NCBI GenBank assembly: GCA_947184155.2
Contig: CAMXCT020002756.1
Coordinates: 23,898-87,897 of the forward strand
Direction: 5' to 3'
Length of the DNA stretch: 64,000 nucleotides
Source of the DNA: Cladocopium goreaui
Taxonomy: Eukaryota; Sar; Dinophyceae; Suessiales; Symbiodiniaceae
Positions 1 to 10,763 of this stretch are shown here, one piece after another (the first letter of the stretch is position 1; each line of letters starts with the position of its first letter). The position numbers were made by a program, and so were the translations under genes. The notes below the pieces were generated by a model, which saw only the letters and a list, made by a program, of their open reading frames with translations, did no database searches and was not told the origin of the DNA.

Positions 1-675
1 TGACAATGCATCCAAAACATATTCTCGATGGCGCCATGGGCGAAGAGACGGCCTCTTTGTGAGCAACAGCTTGATCGCATCCTCCGCGCTGTAGTCATAG
101 GCCACAATAAGCCAAGCACACAAAATCGCGGCGCTGCGATTGATCCCACCAAAGCAATGAAACAAAATGTGCATGGGCTTGTCTTCGTGGACGGCAATGA
201 TTGACTGTTGCCACAGTTGGAGGCATATGCTTTTCCAGCTGGAGAGGCATTTCCTTTGCAATGCTTCGTGCCGTTCCAAGTCGCGGCCCGGCTGCTTCAA
301 TGTGATGTCATCCAACTGACAATGAATATGAACTACATCGTGCTCATTGAAATAATCTTTCCAATTCGATGGAGCTCCATGTGATTGCATCTCAGTCTCA
401 CACATGGAAACAACCACTGTTACAGAGACACCAAGATCTTCTTTGATGACATCCAAGTTGCAAGCGGCTTGCAAGCTGCCAAGCAGCACACTTGCCCTTT
501 CTGTAGGCTTGCAAACAAGGCAACCATCCACAGGCCACGCAGCTATGGATGAGAAGCTGTAAGTGTGTTGGTAGATGATTTCGTCCAAGGCCGTCCATGA
601 AGCAGTATCATTGTACGCATCCTGGATGTCCTTTTGCCTGGCTTGCGACCACTTCAGCATCACACGTTGCGCCAT
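1..675 (-). CDS. dual-specificity protein phosphatase-like, partial (C-terminus beyond window)
   Basis: An open frame starts at an ATG at 675 and runs off the window edge after 225 codons without a stop. Codons 173-181 read HCFGGINRS, matching the HCxxxxxR signature loop of cysteine-dependent dual-specificity and tyrosine phosphatases, with Cys174 as predicted nucleophile and Arg180 as phosphate-binding residue. The following helix (AAILCAWLIVAYDYSAEDAI) fits the helix after the P-loop. An Asp-containing stretch (NEHDVVHIHCQLDD) about 45 residues upstream could supply the general acid. By family it would remove phosphate from Ser/Thr/Tyr of proteins; the substrate is unknown. The first ~70 residues are not recognised. 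Two copies of the dyad motif lie 180-290 bp upstream. The start is the first ATG in frame, but an upstream exon is possible. Confidence 0.72.
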   Translation of the reverse strand, partial: MAQRVMLKWSQARQKDIQDAYNDTASWTALDEIIYQHTYSFSSIAAWPVDGCLVCKPTERASVLLGSLQAACNLDVIKEDLGVSVTVVVSMCETEMQSHGAPSNWKDYFNEHDVVHIHCQLDDITLKQPGRDLERHEALQRKCLSSWKSICLQLWQQSIIAVHEDKPMHILFHCFGGINRSAAILCAWLIVAYDYSAEDAIKLLLTKRPSLRPWRHREYVLDALS

Positions 676-850
676 GGATGAGCCTACCTGAGAACACTGA
701 TGTCTTTTACCTGAGAAGAAAAAAGCTGCCACATCGTACATTCAAGCTGTGGAGTGAAGCACCTGGAAGCGACAACACAAAGCTCTTCAAGCAGGCAAAT
801 CTTTTTGGCAACTCAGGCACGAAACACAGATTTGCTTTCATGCATGGAAA

Positions 851-962
851 CTCAGACAGTTCTGGTTGCTTCACATGCGAAACTTGCAAAAGGAAATAAT
901 TCTACGTAAACCTCAAACAGTACTGGTGTGCTCGCTTGTGAAGCTCAGACAGATCTGGTTGC
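851..962 (-). promoter_or_regulatory. dyad motif, two copies plus a degenerate one
   Basis: CTCAGACAGTTCTGGTTGC lies at 851-869 and GCTCAGACAGATCTGGTTGC at 943-962, with a weaker copy at 912-931. Both good copies have the CAGA/TCTG arm pair around a 4-nt loop. They lie just upstream of the minus-strand phosphatase-like gene. Function is unknown; the position suggests a promoter or 5'-end signal. Confidence 0.45.
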
Positions 963-1042
963 TTCACGTGCGATGCGTTAAAAACCAGTGAGTTCTGCCA
1001 GGTTCTTACTTGCTAATTGCATGCTGTCTTGAAAGCCAGCTG

Positions 1043-1924
1043 TCAGGCATTGTTCCACTTGCCCGCTTTCACTTTGGCAGGCGTTTCTACAATGAGATCA
1101 GAAGCAGGTCGTTTTTGGGTGGTGCTCATTTGCAGTCCACAGATGCCACGTCGCTCTGCTTCCACTGCGTCCATCTGCTCATCAGTGGCCAGCTTGAAGA
1201 TCTTCTCAGCGATCACAGTCATGTTGGCACCTTGATCGTCGGCGGAAACTTTTCCCACCAACAGATGCACTTTGTGATCTGCCATGTTGAAATGGTGCGT
1301 TTGTTCCAGTTGGCAGAAAGCTTCAACAGAGAATGGTTTGGGATTTTTTGCTGCCACAGCGATGACCTTGGTGTGCTGCATCATGAAGACTTCATCATCT
1401 CCAGTGCCCGATTTCTTGATGGTTGGCTCCTCATCGTCCGCGCGAACGAGCATACTGATGTACCCAGGGAAAATGGGTGCATCTTGCAATTTCACACCAA
1501 AGCCTGAAAAGAGCAGATCTTCATATGGACAAGCAATGGGATAAACCATACCAACGGCTCTCTGGTTCTCCAAGCGCAGGATCTTGCGTACCATCGGCCG
1601 GCTCTGGTCATTGTATTCTTTGTACAACGCCGGCTGTGCAGCTACGACTTGAAACTGACATTCTGGCAATTGCACAGTTGCTGTTTCACTCTCTTGCGTC
1701 TGCAACACACCGGCAGCGGCTGCAGGCACATTGGATCGTGAAATGCCCGCTTTGCGGTTGTTTGTCGCTAGCCTCACGTCCACTGGCTGCTTGAAACAAA
1801 TTCCTGCTGGACCACGTTTCTGTAAGAGTGTGAGAAGTTGCTCCTTGGAAGCTACAGCCGCCAGAGCTTGAAGATTCTGTTCGTCGACCAGAATTCTTTC
1901 AATCTCTCCAGTGTGATCTGCTAC
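1043..1924 (-). CDS. hypothetical protein, 3' exon
   Basis: The frame stays open from a likely acceptor (CTCTAG followed by G, exon from 1924) to a stop at 1043, about 293 codons. It begins with a charged stretch containing ERILVDEQNLQAL and contains YPIACPYEDLLFSGFGVKL and HHFNMADHKVHLLVGKVS. No transmembrane segment, signal peptide or catalytic motif is visible. The composition is that of a soluble globular protein and I do not recognise the family. The true N-terminus is probably in an upstream exon that I could not place. The gene is co-oriented with the phosphatase-like gene downstream. Confidence 0.5.
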   Translation of the reverse strand, partial: VADHTGEIERILVDEQNLQALAAVASKEQLLTLLQKRGPAGICFKQPVDVRLATNNRKAGISRSNVPAAAAGVLQTQESETATVQLPECQFQVVAAQPALYKEYNDQSRPMVRKILRLENQRAVGMVYPIACPYEDLLFSGFGVKLQDAPIFPGYISMLVRADDEEPTIKKSGTGDDEVFMMQHTKVIAVAAKNPKPFSVEAFCQLEQTHHFNMADHKVHLLVGKVSADDQGANMTVIAEKIFKLATDEQMDAVEAERRGICGLQMSTTQKRPASDLIVETPAKVKAGKWNNA

Positions 1925-3339
1925 CTAGAGAGCCGAGAGTGCTTCATTAAAAGCCTTTGGGGCCAACTGCTTTCATTGCCCATATGCTGTTGGCAGAAGA
2001 AGCCTTTGGGTAACGAGCGCTGTCAAAGGCTCTCCTTGCCATGTGTCAATTTGATGTCATTGATTTTGCCTTTGCATGCATGCTGCATGTAGAAAATTCA
2101 TGGTTTAAACCATGCATGTGCACGACCAATGCGCTATATATATATATATATCTATTGGCAAGAAAAGGATACTATATTTCTTTTTTGGCTCAAATTGGTT
2201 CCGCCCACACGGGTGGTTAACCATGCGCTGTCCGAACAAAAAAGATAATAGATATTTTTTTTTTAAATATATCACAGATTTCTCCCTGTTTTTGTGTCGA
2301 TGTTTCCTTTTTTGGTGCAATTAAACCTCCCATGGTTTTCCATGCATGCATGGAGCAGGCGTTGCTGCATTTATTTTTGAAGATTCAAGTCCGAGACCGA
2401 ACAGATTCATGTGTTGCATGAACAGATTCATGTGTTGCATGCATGATTTTTTTAAACAGATAGCAACATTTACTTGTCTGCATGCCAGTCACATGATCTG
2501 TGCACGTGACCAGCCACAAATTCTTCAGTCCAAAATCTTTGGAGTTTTTTTTTTCAACCTGGCGAATGCATCTCGGCATGCTTTGCCAAAGCGGTGCTAT
2601 GTGGACACTGGAGCTGGTCAATGCCAGCACGGTCAGAGGATGGAAGGTGCCACCCCCTCCGCCATGCTGGGTGTGGAATGCTGCAGCGGGAGAGAACAGC
2701 AATTTCAAAATAATGGGGAATGATGGTTCCAATTAAGGGGAGTGCCAGCTCCGCTACCATGCATGGTTGTGGATTACGGCGTGTTTCTTTCATGCACGCA
2801 GCCATTTGAAGATTTGCAGGCGCAGTGGTTCGGGCCATGGCTTTGCACAGGCTGAAACCAGAGAAGAACAAAAAGGGTGGCCACAAAAAGGTCAAGGCTA
2901 GGAAGGCACAGGTGCCAGGGGCCACCCGTTCGTTTCGCATGATGCCTGACAAGCTCCATCCAGGACTTGTGTCTTGGTGTTTTGGTTGCACCCATGGGAG
3001 GGAGATGGAGGGTGTTGCATTTTTTGTATCAATCTAGTTGTTTGGCAGGCGCCTGCATGCGCCAGCCATGCAAGTCAAGCTGCATGTATCGTTGAATAGT
3101 CAGGATTACCATTTACCGGCTGATAACATCCCCATGTATACTTCGTCAACCAAACAAGGTGTTCACTCAAAACTGTTACTTTGCAGTAGGTGCATTCAAA
3201 CTATGACCTCACTGCTGCAATCCAAGGCTGGTGGCATTGAATGCTGGTGGATTTCCTTTTGCACTCTTGAGCATGGTCGAGCTGATCTTCCGAAGCATGT
3301 CGCAACCTGCGGTGGTTGCTTGTCCGTATGCATCGGTGA
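1925..3339. other. non-coding stretch, no gene recognised
   Basis: The stretch has T-rich runs, a TA run at 2135-2152, GCATGC palindromes and a tandem 17-bp duplication at 2404-2439 (ACAGATTCATGTGTTGC twice). Short open frames at 2346-2723 and 2825-3037 carry no recognisable domain. An 11-nt match to the end of the dinoflagellate spliced leader at 2183-2193 is probably chance. Confidence 0.4.
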
Positions 3340-3672
3340 ATGAATAAATACATATACATATACATATACATACACATACATATACATATACATTTACATA
3401 TACATATACATATACATACACATACAGACATACATACATGCATGCATGCATACATACATACCTACCTACCTACCTACCTACCTACCTACCTACCTACATA
3501 CATACATACATACATACATACATACATACATACATACATTACATACATTACATACATAACATACATAACATACATACATACATACATACATACATACATA
3601 CATACATACATACATACATACATACATACATACATACATGCATACATACATACATACATACATACATATTGT
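3340..3672. repeat. CATA/CCTA tetranucleotide microsatellite
   Basis: More than 300 bp of CATA repeats, with a CCTA block at about 3461-3494 and TACAT-type interruptions at 3535-3570. Open frames through it on both strands are artefacts of the repeat. Confidence 0.95.
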
Positions 3673-4057
3673 CACCTAGAGTTCGATAAAAAATAAAGAG
3701 GTCTTTTTACAAACAAACAACTTCATGGTGTATATATTTACTGTATATAAAAACATGTATTGTCGATACATGCGTTTTTTCAACCCACAAGGTGAGATCA
3801 TCCACAGATATCTTCACCATCAAACTTGAAGAAACTAGCAATCATTTGGGGGAGAAAAAAACACCAGTTACCAGTTGTCAACCCTTCCACGCTATCCCCA
3901 TCACTCTTCGATCCCAGACTTTGGGATGCGCAGAGATTTTCGCTGGATGCAAGAGCATTTGCGGTGGCTTCAGGCTAGGGGTTGGGGATGAATCAACCAT
4001 GGAGCCAACCCAGCAGTGCAACCGTAAATGCCAGCCCCAAATCAACACATGTGCAGT

Positions 4058-4189
4058 AATGTCAACCCTGGATTAATAAACCCCTAGGCTGGTTAATTGG
4101 GGGGATACCATTTAAGTATTGGATTATGACTATTGGAGGAGTACCACCCTAATTAATAAACTATGGTTTATTAATCCGGGGTTGACATT
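4058..4189. mobile_element. 132-bp palindromic MITE-like element
   Basis: The left end 4058-4081 (AATGTCAACCCTGGATTAAT plus AAAC) and right end 4166-4189 are inverted copies over 24 bp with one mismatch. The 84-bp interior has no coding capacity. Size and structure fit a miniature inverted-repeat element; a target duplication is not clear. It could also be a cruciform-forming spacer. Confidence 0.55.
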
Positions 4190-5213
4190 ATTCAATTTGA
4201 GGTTTTGGACATTTCCTCTGAAGAATTGATAGATGAACCATGAATTTGAAGGTGCTGGCATTTTGAAACATCCTTCTATCTATCGCATGTGAAACCGCTG
4301 GACAGGTCTCTTGGCTATGCTGCTGCTAGCTTCGAGCTGGACGACAGCCCACTGCAAGATTTCCTGAGTGGCATAGGCTTTGCCTACGCCTTGGCCTTGT
4401 GCGCCAGGGTAATCCGTGGTGTTGCTCAGATCAATTCAAAGTATGCAACACTTGTGACTATACAAGGGATTTCAAACAAAAGTAATACCATTGATGTAAT
4501 CTTATACCAGTGAACCCATCTACATACTTTTATATTTTGTAATGTATACCATCCGTGTATCAGTTTCTACCAGTGCCTTTTGAACATTCATCACAGGATA
4601 GCTTGAGAAACAGTTCAAGCATCGTGCACAAGAGCCCCATCCATCTCGCACGCAATCGCTGCCAACTAAGGCTGGCCTTTTTTGGCTAGCACCAGTTTGC
4701 TCATCTTGGATATGGGTTAACAGGCTACTCGTCTCAAGTTTCAGTCAATCCCAGGTGCAAAATCTTAGATCATGCAGCCTCTAGTCATTTCAAACCTGTT
4801 TCAATCATGGGTATATGACAAGATATGACAAGTCATGTTGTCTTGCCAGACTCATGGCCCCAATGTCGAACTCAACAAAACTGTTCACAAGTCAATCAAA
4901 GTGGTCATCCAAAACCTCTTTATGCCGGGAGTCTTTTTGTTGTTGCCTATAGGGGAACAAGCAAACGTTCACGGCTATGTCCACTTGGCAATCCCAAAGT
5001 GCCTTCAGTGGCATCTGCGAGTCTTGGTAATATACTTACGGCTGAAAGGGCATGGGTGTTGGAGGTTCTTTCAATCCAAATACGGTGTTGGTTTGAACCT
5101 GTTTGGATAGCATTGGATCAGTCTTACCCAAAATGAAAAGCCTGGAAGATTTAAGCTCTGCCACATCCCTCAGAAACCATTTGGTTCAAGTTAAAAACTT
5201 GTTGGTGCCAACC
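4190..5213. other. spacer, no gene recognised
   Basis: I see no domain, RNA gene or strong repeat. Open frames at 4289-4513 and 4825-5136 have no recognisable motif and no clear splice context. Confidence 0.35.
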
Positions 5214-5427
5214 ATGTCGGACAGCCCACCAGCTCTAGCGTCCTCACCAGCATCTCCTGTGGCCGATTCCAGCGAGTGGATGCATGTTGGGCCAGAGATG
5301 GGGGAGGCGGAGTATGTTGTTGCCTTACAGAAGTTGGGCATTCAAATGGCTGCCAGCATCCCACAGAAGCTCCAGGAACGGGCTGTGACTCCATTATCGG
5401 TTCAACCCGAGTGTGATCTGCTCATAG
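5214..5427 (+). CDS. first exon of plus-strand gene 1 (hypothetical)
   Basis: An ATG at 5214 opens a Ser/Pro/Ala-rich N-terminus (MSDSPPALASSPASPVADSS) followed by a helical, charged stretch (EMGEAEYVVALQKLGIQMAA). The frame ends at a plausible donor, ATAG followed by GTGATT at 5428. The function of this exon is not recognised. It precedes further plus-strand exons with matching AG-then-G acceptors, so I take it as the start of a multi-exon gene running to about 9.25 kb. Confidence 0.45.
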
Positions 5428-6179
5428 GTGATTTCAAATGCAAAACCAAGGAAAGAGACTTGTTTCCTATCTGCACTAATTTCAGGATGTCGGGATTCAG
5501 GGATTTTGAAAGAATTTGAAACAGTGTTTGTTTGATAGGACCCCCACATAACTCTACCAATTCCAGCTGGGTTAAGATGTCCATCTAAGGTTGAAGAACT
5601 ACTGGTGCATCTTCTCAATCTTGAAGTTGCATACATTTCGATCTCGCCACCCATCGAAACCGGAGCTGATGATTGTGATGGAATCATTCAACGACCATTT
5701 CCAGGCAACAAGCCATGCATATATTATAAGTATCCAACCCAAATCAGAAATTTATTAAAGTTTGATTATTGATGTTTCCCAATTACAATATGCAAACCAT
5801 CCCAAGCTCCATGCAGGGCCTTGCTATCCGAGCTGATGAGCACACAGCTGCTTGGCTGCCTTATGTGCTGTCCCATGTCAGGGCACATTCAAAAAATCAA
5901 ACAGGGAACACTGATGATCCATTTGTGCGCTCCAAAGGATACACAGACCAAAATGAAGAACACGGTGGGGAAGGTTCAGAAATTGTGGTCTGGACTTCGC
6001 AGGACATATGGTGGGATGTTAGTGTGAACCATTCGTCCCTTTCAAAACCTTTATTCAACAGAAATGTCCATAATAAAAAAAGGTGCTTGTCCAATCGGTT
6101 TTAATTACATCATTGCCCAGTCCCAAGAGTCCATTTGAAAGCCACATTACAAGCTTGCACTGGGAAATTGTAGCTGCAG

Positions 6180-6411
6180 GATGTGGCAGAATTCACCAGA
6201 TGCTTCCAGATCACCATGGGTTCAGAAGATCAAAGACTTCATGGAGAAAGCCCACGATGACCCAACACCAGTGGGGAAGGGGGCAGAGCCGGATGCTGAA
6301 ACCGAATACATGGGGAGTGACCAAGAATTATCTGTGAGTGATACTTCAGATGGAATCCCTGACCATTTCATGGGGATGGTTGACGAACCTGTGATGGCAT
6401 CCCATGATGAG
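6180..6411 (+). CDS. internal exon of plus-strand gene 1
   Basis: An acceptor CTGCAG followed by G and a donor GATGAG followed by GTACCT bound an open stretch encoding an acidic, low-complexity segment (EKAHDDPTPVGKGAEPDAET; then SVSDTSDGIPDHFMGMVDEP). The segment is probably disordered. About 750 bp of intron separate it from the first exon. Confidence 0.45.
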
Positions 6412-6686
6412 GTACCTTGGTTCTTACTTTGAAACTTTCATTTTGACACAGGAGTGAAAAACTAGTCTGAATGATATCAGGGTGATACGTAGTCGCTAGC
6501 CCAAGTGTGGTTGAAACAGGTTTCAAAACATATGCATGCACAATCCTGCAAATCTATTTGTTATACACCCACCATGTGAACATCCCCCAAGATTGGTCAC
6601 AGGATATTTGTTTCATCGTGGTACTATATAGTTGCCTTTCCTTGTAATTATATACTTTACCTAACTATGTGCATCCTGCGGCCCAG

Positions 6687-6890
6687 GACAGCGATGTCAG
6701 CAGCAACATCTGGGGTGACCAACAGCTTCAACTTGTTCTGGCTGATGATATTGGCCTTGAAGGCGCATCCAAGGAACCTGCAGCCAGCTGTGACCAGGGA
6801 GCAGATGGTGCAGGCCATGAGGGCGAGTCCCATGAACCGGGATCTAAGCACATTGAGGCTGCCAATGCCCTCTTCACTGATGAGGAATGG
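6687..6890 (+). CDS. internal exon of plus-strand gene 1
   Basis: It begins after GCCCAG followed by G and encodes an acidic Gly/Glu/Asp-rich stretch (DSDVSSNIWGDQQLQLVLAD; later GADGAGHEGESHEPGS). It ends near ALFTDEEW; the exact donor is uncertain. There is no catalytic motif. Confidence 0.4.
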
Positions 6891-7002
6891 GGTGTTAAAA
6901 AACATGGCTGTTGTTTTATACTGGGAAGAGTGTACAGGATAAAACCATTTAACACAAAAAAACAACTTTGGTGATTGTCTTTAGTGGGGTTCTTACACTA
7001 AG

Positions 7003-7329
7003 GATCCTGAAGCTTTCAAGGATGCCTTGAATGAGATCAAACCAGAACCTGTGGATGTGGAGCCAGCTCATGGGTCCAAGTCCAAGAAGCGTAAGTCCAA
7101 GTCCAAGTCCAAGTCCAAATCCCGTTCCAAGCGAGCTAAGGGGGGTCATGATACTTCTACAGAAGCTAGAGCTGGTTCTGTGGATAGAGAACAGGTGCTG
7201 CAATCGTTTGATCAAAAGTACCAGGATGTGATCAAAAGTCTCCCACATGTTCTGTGGCCAACGTCTACGAAGCATGGTGAACACAGCTACACGGCGACCC
7301 TTATCTTCCAACCCAAGAATACTTTATGA
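7003..7329 (+). CDS. internal exon of plus-strand gene 1, Lys/Ser repeat
   Basis: The exon starts after CACTAAG followed by G (DPEAFKDALNEIKPEPVDVE). A run of AAGTCC codons at about 7078-7130 encodes a Lys-Ser dipeptide repeat (KSKKRKSKSKSKSKSRSKR), basic and nuclear-localisation-like. It continues with REQVLQSFDQKYQDVIKSLP. No enzyme motif is seen. Confidence 0.45.
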   Translation, partial: DPEAFKDALNEIKPEPVDVEPAHGSKSKKRKSKSKSKSKSRSKRAKGGHDTSTEARAGSVDREQVLQSFDQKYQDVIKSLPHVLWPTSTKHGEHSYTATLIFQPKNTL

Positions 7330-7381
7330 TTCGGGGTTAGTTGAAATCATGGTATGTCTTATGGTCACTATAGGCTGGTAG

Positions 7382-7503
7382 GCTGGGGACTCATACCTCA
7401 AAACCATTCAGCTAAGGAGAGTGGGCGAAGCCAGAGTGGAAGTGCTTCTCAGGCAGCAGGCGCTGAAACCCAAGTCAGATGTTCAGGGCAACAAGCTTTC
7501 GGG
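7382..7503 (+). CDS. internal exon of plus-strand gene 1
   Basis: A short open stretch (GWGLIPQNHSAKESGRSQSG, then SASQAAGAETQVRC) lies between an AG-then-G acceptor at 7380-7382 and a good donor (TTTCGG followed by GTGAGAAG). It is Ser/Gln/Gly-rich and has no recognised domain. Confidence 0.35.
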
Positions 7504-8061
7504 TGAGAAGGGAAAGTCGACACTTGGGTCAGATTGAACAATATGTTATAACCTCAAGCTCCACAATTTTCTTTCCGGGAAGACCAGTAGAAGGGAACCC
7601 CAACTCACTATACCCAAAGCTAGCATTCAAACATAATATCAACAGCCCGTGATGCACGGCCTGTCTTAGGATGACGTTCGCCAAGAACATCAAGGATACC
7701 TGGGATCAGGTGCGAAAGAAGATGGGCATGGCTGACCCAGAGGAAGTTGATTAAGTAATTTTCAATCGTGGTGGCTGAAAGCCTGCCATATGACATCAGA
7801 GTGTTGCAGGCATGGCTACATACACTAGTAGGATCGCTGGAAGGGTGGCAATGAAATGAGCGAGTGCATTCCAAATTCCACTATCATGCTTTCACAGAAT
7901 CACAGAATTTGTGGTGGTTTGATGCTGACCTTCCAAAATTCTGAGATGCAGCGTAGTCTAGGGGAAGCGATGGGGCGCCTCCTTTCTTAGCCACACTGCG
8001 TGTGTTATCACAACAGTTTGAACGCCTGTGGCAGTGAGATGTGAAAATATGATGCCAAAGA

Positions 8062-8394
8062 TTGAGCCACGGGGATATCAGCAAATTAAGTGACAATCGT
8101 TGGGTTTATGGGAACACCAAAGAATGGGGGCCAAATAAGAAACCTAACCCATCCAGATTCTTCAGCCTTACATCCATTGCTACCATCAACCGTGGTCAAC
8201 CGTGCCCGCTCAGGAATTGCATGGTGTGCAGATGCTGCATTTGTCTCCTCATGTGTTGCATCACCAATACACCATTTATATTGGAGCAGCCTGGGAGTTC
8301 ACTTTTGGAGTGGCACCCATATTTCCAACTGCTGTGTCGGCGATTCAAAATCTACCGCGTGCCATGCCCTAAACAAGTTGATATGATTAGATGA
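8062..8394 (+). CDS. exon of plus-strand gene 1 with EQPGSS motif
   Basis: The frame contains a hydrophobic Cys-rich stretch followed by PFILEQPGSSLLEWHPYFQL. From memory, an EQPGSS core after a hydrophobic helix marks a large multicopy family in dinoflagellate gene sets; its function is not known to me and this is not a database result. A second frame over the same bases also stays open, and the exon limits are not resolved. Confidence 0.35.
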   Translation: MSHGDISKLSDNRWVYGNTKEWGPNKKPNPSRFFSLTSIATINRGQPCPLRNCMVCRCCICLLMCCITNTPFILEQPGSSLLEWHPYFQLLCRRFKIYRVPCPKQVDMIR

Positions 8395-8759
8395 AGAATT
8401 CAGCCCCAAAAGTTAAGGAGGTCATGTGCCATCTGGAATCGATCCTAGGTATTTGTATGGCTTGGATCCTTCGGAGGAGGCAGTGCCTGGTCAGGAATTA
8501 TGGGCCCCACCATGCTGGAAAATTAAAGGAAAAAACCATTGGTTTCAACACAGGATGTTTTCGGGACCCTGGAATATCCTTGAGGATTGCCATGGCCCAT
8601 GCATTCAGGTCCAAAGCCGACGTTGCTTTACTCCAATTATCAATGGATTCAATCCCTCTACTTGCCACTGCCGAGCAACGTGGAATGGACATCGGAGATG
8701 AGCCGGAAGCACCTGGGAACCGAATAGGTGTTTAGTGCTATGGGTCTCCCATAAATAGT

Positions 8760-9014
8760 CTGATAGATAGATAGATATATATATATATGTATATATATAT
8801 AACCGGTGAGTATGTACTATATATATATGTATGTATGTATGTATGTAAGTAATGAAATGAAATGAAATGTAATGTAATGTAATGCAATGTTATGTTATGT
8901 TAAGTTATGTTATGTTATGTTATGTGATGTATGTATGTATATGTGCACCACACCTATCAGTACCATATAGAGTCATCCCACCAACCCAACCCAACCCAAC
9001 CCAACCCAACCCAG
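8760..9014. repeat. microsatellites: TAGA, TA, ATGT and CCCAA runs
   Basis: Blocks of TAGA and TATATG (8760-8835), ATGT/ATGTA variants (8828-8940) and a run of CCAAC pentamers (8981-9013) directly before an exon acceptor. Confidence 0.85.
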
Positions 9015-9255
9015 GTATATCGATGGGTCAGGAATTCTGCGTGTTTGCGGGGGCAGTGACCTGAAGAACAGCCAATACTACCCGAAGCTCTTCGGACATG
9101 CTGTGGCACAGGCCTTTCAGGCTCATGCGAAAGAGGTTCAGGATTCTGTGAAAACCCAACTGATGCTCGGTTCAAGTTGGCTTCCCAACATCAGCTCCCA
9201 ACAGCCATTGACAGGCAATCAATGGTTTCTCAACCGTATGCCAGTTATGACATAA
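9015..9255 (+). CDS. probable last recognised exon of plus-strand gene 1
   Basis: After CCCAG followed by G, the frame encodes YIDGSGILRVCGGSDLKNSQ and YYPKLFGHAVAQAFQAHAKE. I recall similar blocks following EQPGSS-type exons in dinoflagellate proteins (memory, unverified). A GC-type donor is possible at CATTGACAG followed by GCAATC (~9213); otherwise the frame stops at 9253-9255. The residue pattern is clearly protein-like but function is unknown. Confidence 0.4.
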
Positions 9256-9427
9256 TTCGGCTTCGCATCAGGCATGCAGGTCACACTGTATACCCTTACT
9301 TAACATATCAGCATTAGCATAAGACATTGTGGTCAGTATCCGGCCCAGGAAAAAACTCCAAAAGATGGAAAAGCCAATCCGGCGTATGAAGGACTGTGCA
9401 TTTCATGGGGCTATCATGGGCCATTTA

Positions 9428-9760
9428 CACACACACATATATATATATATATTGTGTATGGCATATATGTATCATTATATGTGTACATATATTATATGTA
9501 TATAAATGTAAATATACATGTGCAGTGCATATGTTAGTATATTTATAGATACATGTATATTTAGCATATATATATATCCAATATGCCATATATATATATA
9601 TGGTCCTTTTGTAAATATATATATATATATATATATATAACCAATATGCCATATATATATGGTCCTTATATCTATATAATATGTTTTACATATATGTAAA
9701 ACATATCATACAGAAAGGACCATATATATATATATATATATGGCATATTGGTTTATATTC
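9428..9760. repeat. AT-rich palindromic repeat cluster
   Basis: ATAT runs are interspersed with CCAATATGCCATATAT...ATGGTCC modules. The module at about 9577-9608 and an inverted one at about 9713-9752 (AGGACCATATAT...GGCATATTGG) form a long inverted repeat that can fold into a hairpin. No coding content. Confidence 0.7.
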
Positions 9761-10319
9761 CAAATCAATCCAAAGCAGATCCCCAGAATACCCAGTGATT
9801 GAGGTTTCAGATCCCCAGAATACCCACCAGTTGTCCAGCTCTAATCCCAGTGATTGAGTTTTGGGGATATATCAGCACAACCCCTTATTATCCCATCAAT
9901 CATCACCAGTCTGTGGAGTCTGGGAATTCCGGTGCAGGATCTTTCATGGGCTTCTTCAGCTGACCTGCCGCAAGTCTTGGAAGCCCTGCGATCCTAGATG
10001 GATCTATAGCAATGCTGCCACTAATTCGGGGGCTTGTGCAGCCCGGGAATGGAAACCATGACCCAGAAGCAAAATATATTGGGATTTCCCTCAGGCTTGG
10101 ATCTATAGGAGCTAACTTTTTGATTTTGATCCAAAAAAAAACAAACTTTGTGGAGAAATTGCAATTTTTGATGAAACAATCAAAATCCGAGAATCCGGGA
10201 AAAAGCCGAGAATCACCCAAGAATAGCCGGGAAATTTCTTGGATTTTGGAGCAGCTCGGAATTTTGGAAAATCACACACATTTTCCCCGAAATTGCCCAA
10301 GAATGTTCTCGCATTCTCG
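9761..10319. other. spacer, no gene recognised
   Basis: It holds a direct repeat of 'CCCAGTGATTGAG' (9789 and 9846) and of 'GATCCCCAGAATACCCA', and a run of A residues at 10131-10142. No coding signal I can defend. Confidence 0.35.
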
Positions 10320-10512
10320 GATTCTTGGTTTCCCGGTTTCTCGGTTTCTCGGTTTCTCGGGGTGTTGTTCTATGTTATTCTATGTTGTTCTCGGTTTCTC
10401 GGTTTCTCGGTTTCTCGGTTTCTCGGTTTCTCGGTTTCTCGGATTCTCGGTTTCTCGGATTCTCGGTTTCTCGGATTCTCGTTTTCTCGGATTCTTGGTT
10501 TCTCGGTTATAT
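10320..10512. repeat. TTTCTCGG minisatellite
   Basis: About 190 bp of tandem TCGGTTTC/TCGGATTC units, roughly 8-9 bp each, broken by a TGTTGTTCTATGTTATTC insert at about 10362-10392. All three forward frames stay open through the array, so open frames here are not evidence of a gene. Confidence 0.9.
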
Positions 10513-10763
10513 GCTTAGAGGTCTCAGAAGGATTCATTCCCGGAGCTGCATTTTTCAAGCCTAAAATAGAAATTCAGAGCGATTCCATTTTGGAGAAATT
10601 GATCCCTATAATATGACGAGCGACCATGTAAAAGATATGTCTCTGCTGTCTTGAGAGTGAAGCATTTTAAGTCAAGAGATCATAACATATATCAAGATTA
10701 TTTCATGAATGTATTTCTAAACCCCAGCCATCTGCGGTCAAGTCTATATAGGTTGGTTTAACC

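Noticed and set aside
2183..2193. TTTTGGCTCAA, matching part of the end of the dinoflagellate spliced leader
   Set aside because: Only 11 nt match, with no leader 5' half, no gene start after it and an AT-rich setting. Chance is enough.
3196..3696. His/Tyr/Thr-rich frames in the CATA array
   Set aside because: Pure microsatellite translation.
8981..9013. CCCAA repeats as possible telomere sequence
   Set aside because: Short, internal and not the TTTAGGG type expected in dinoflagellates; a plain pentamer run.
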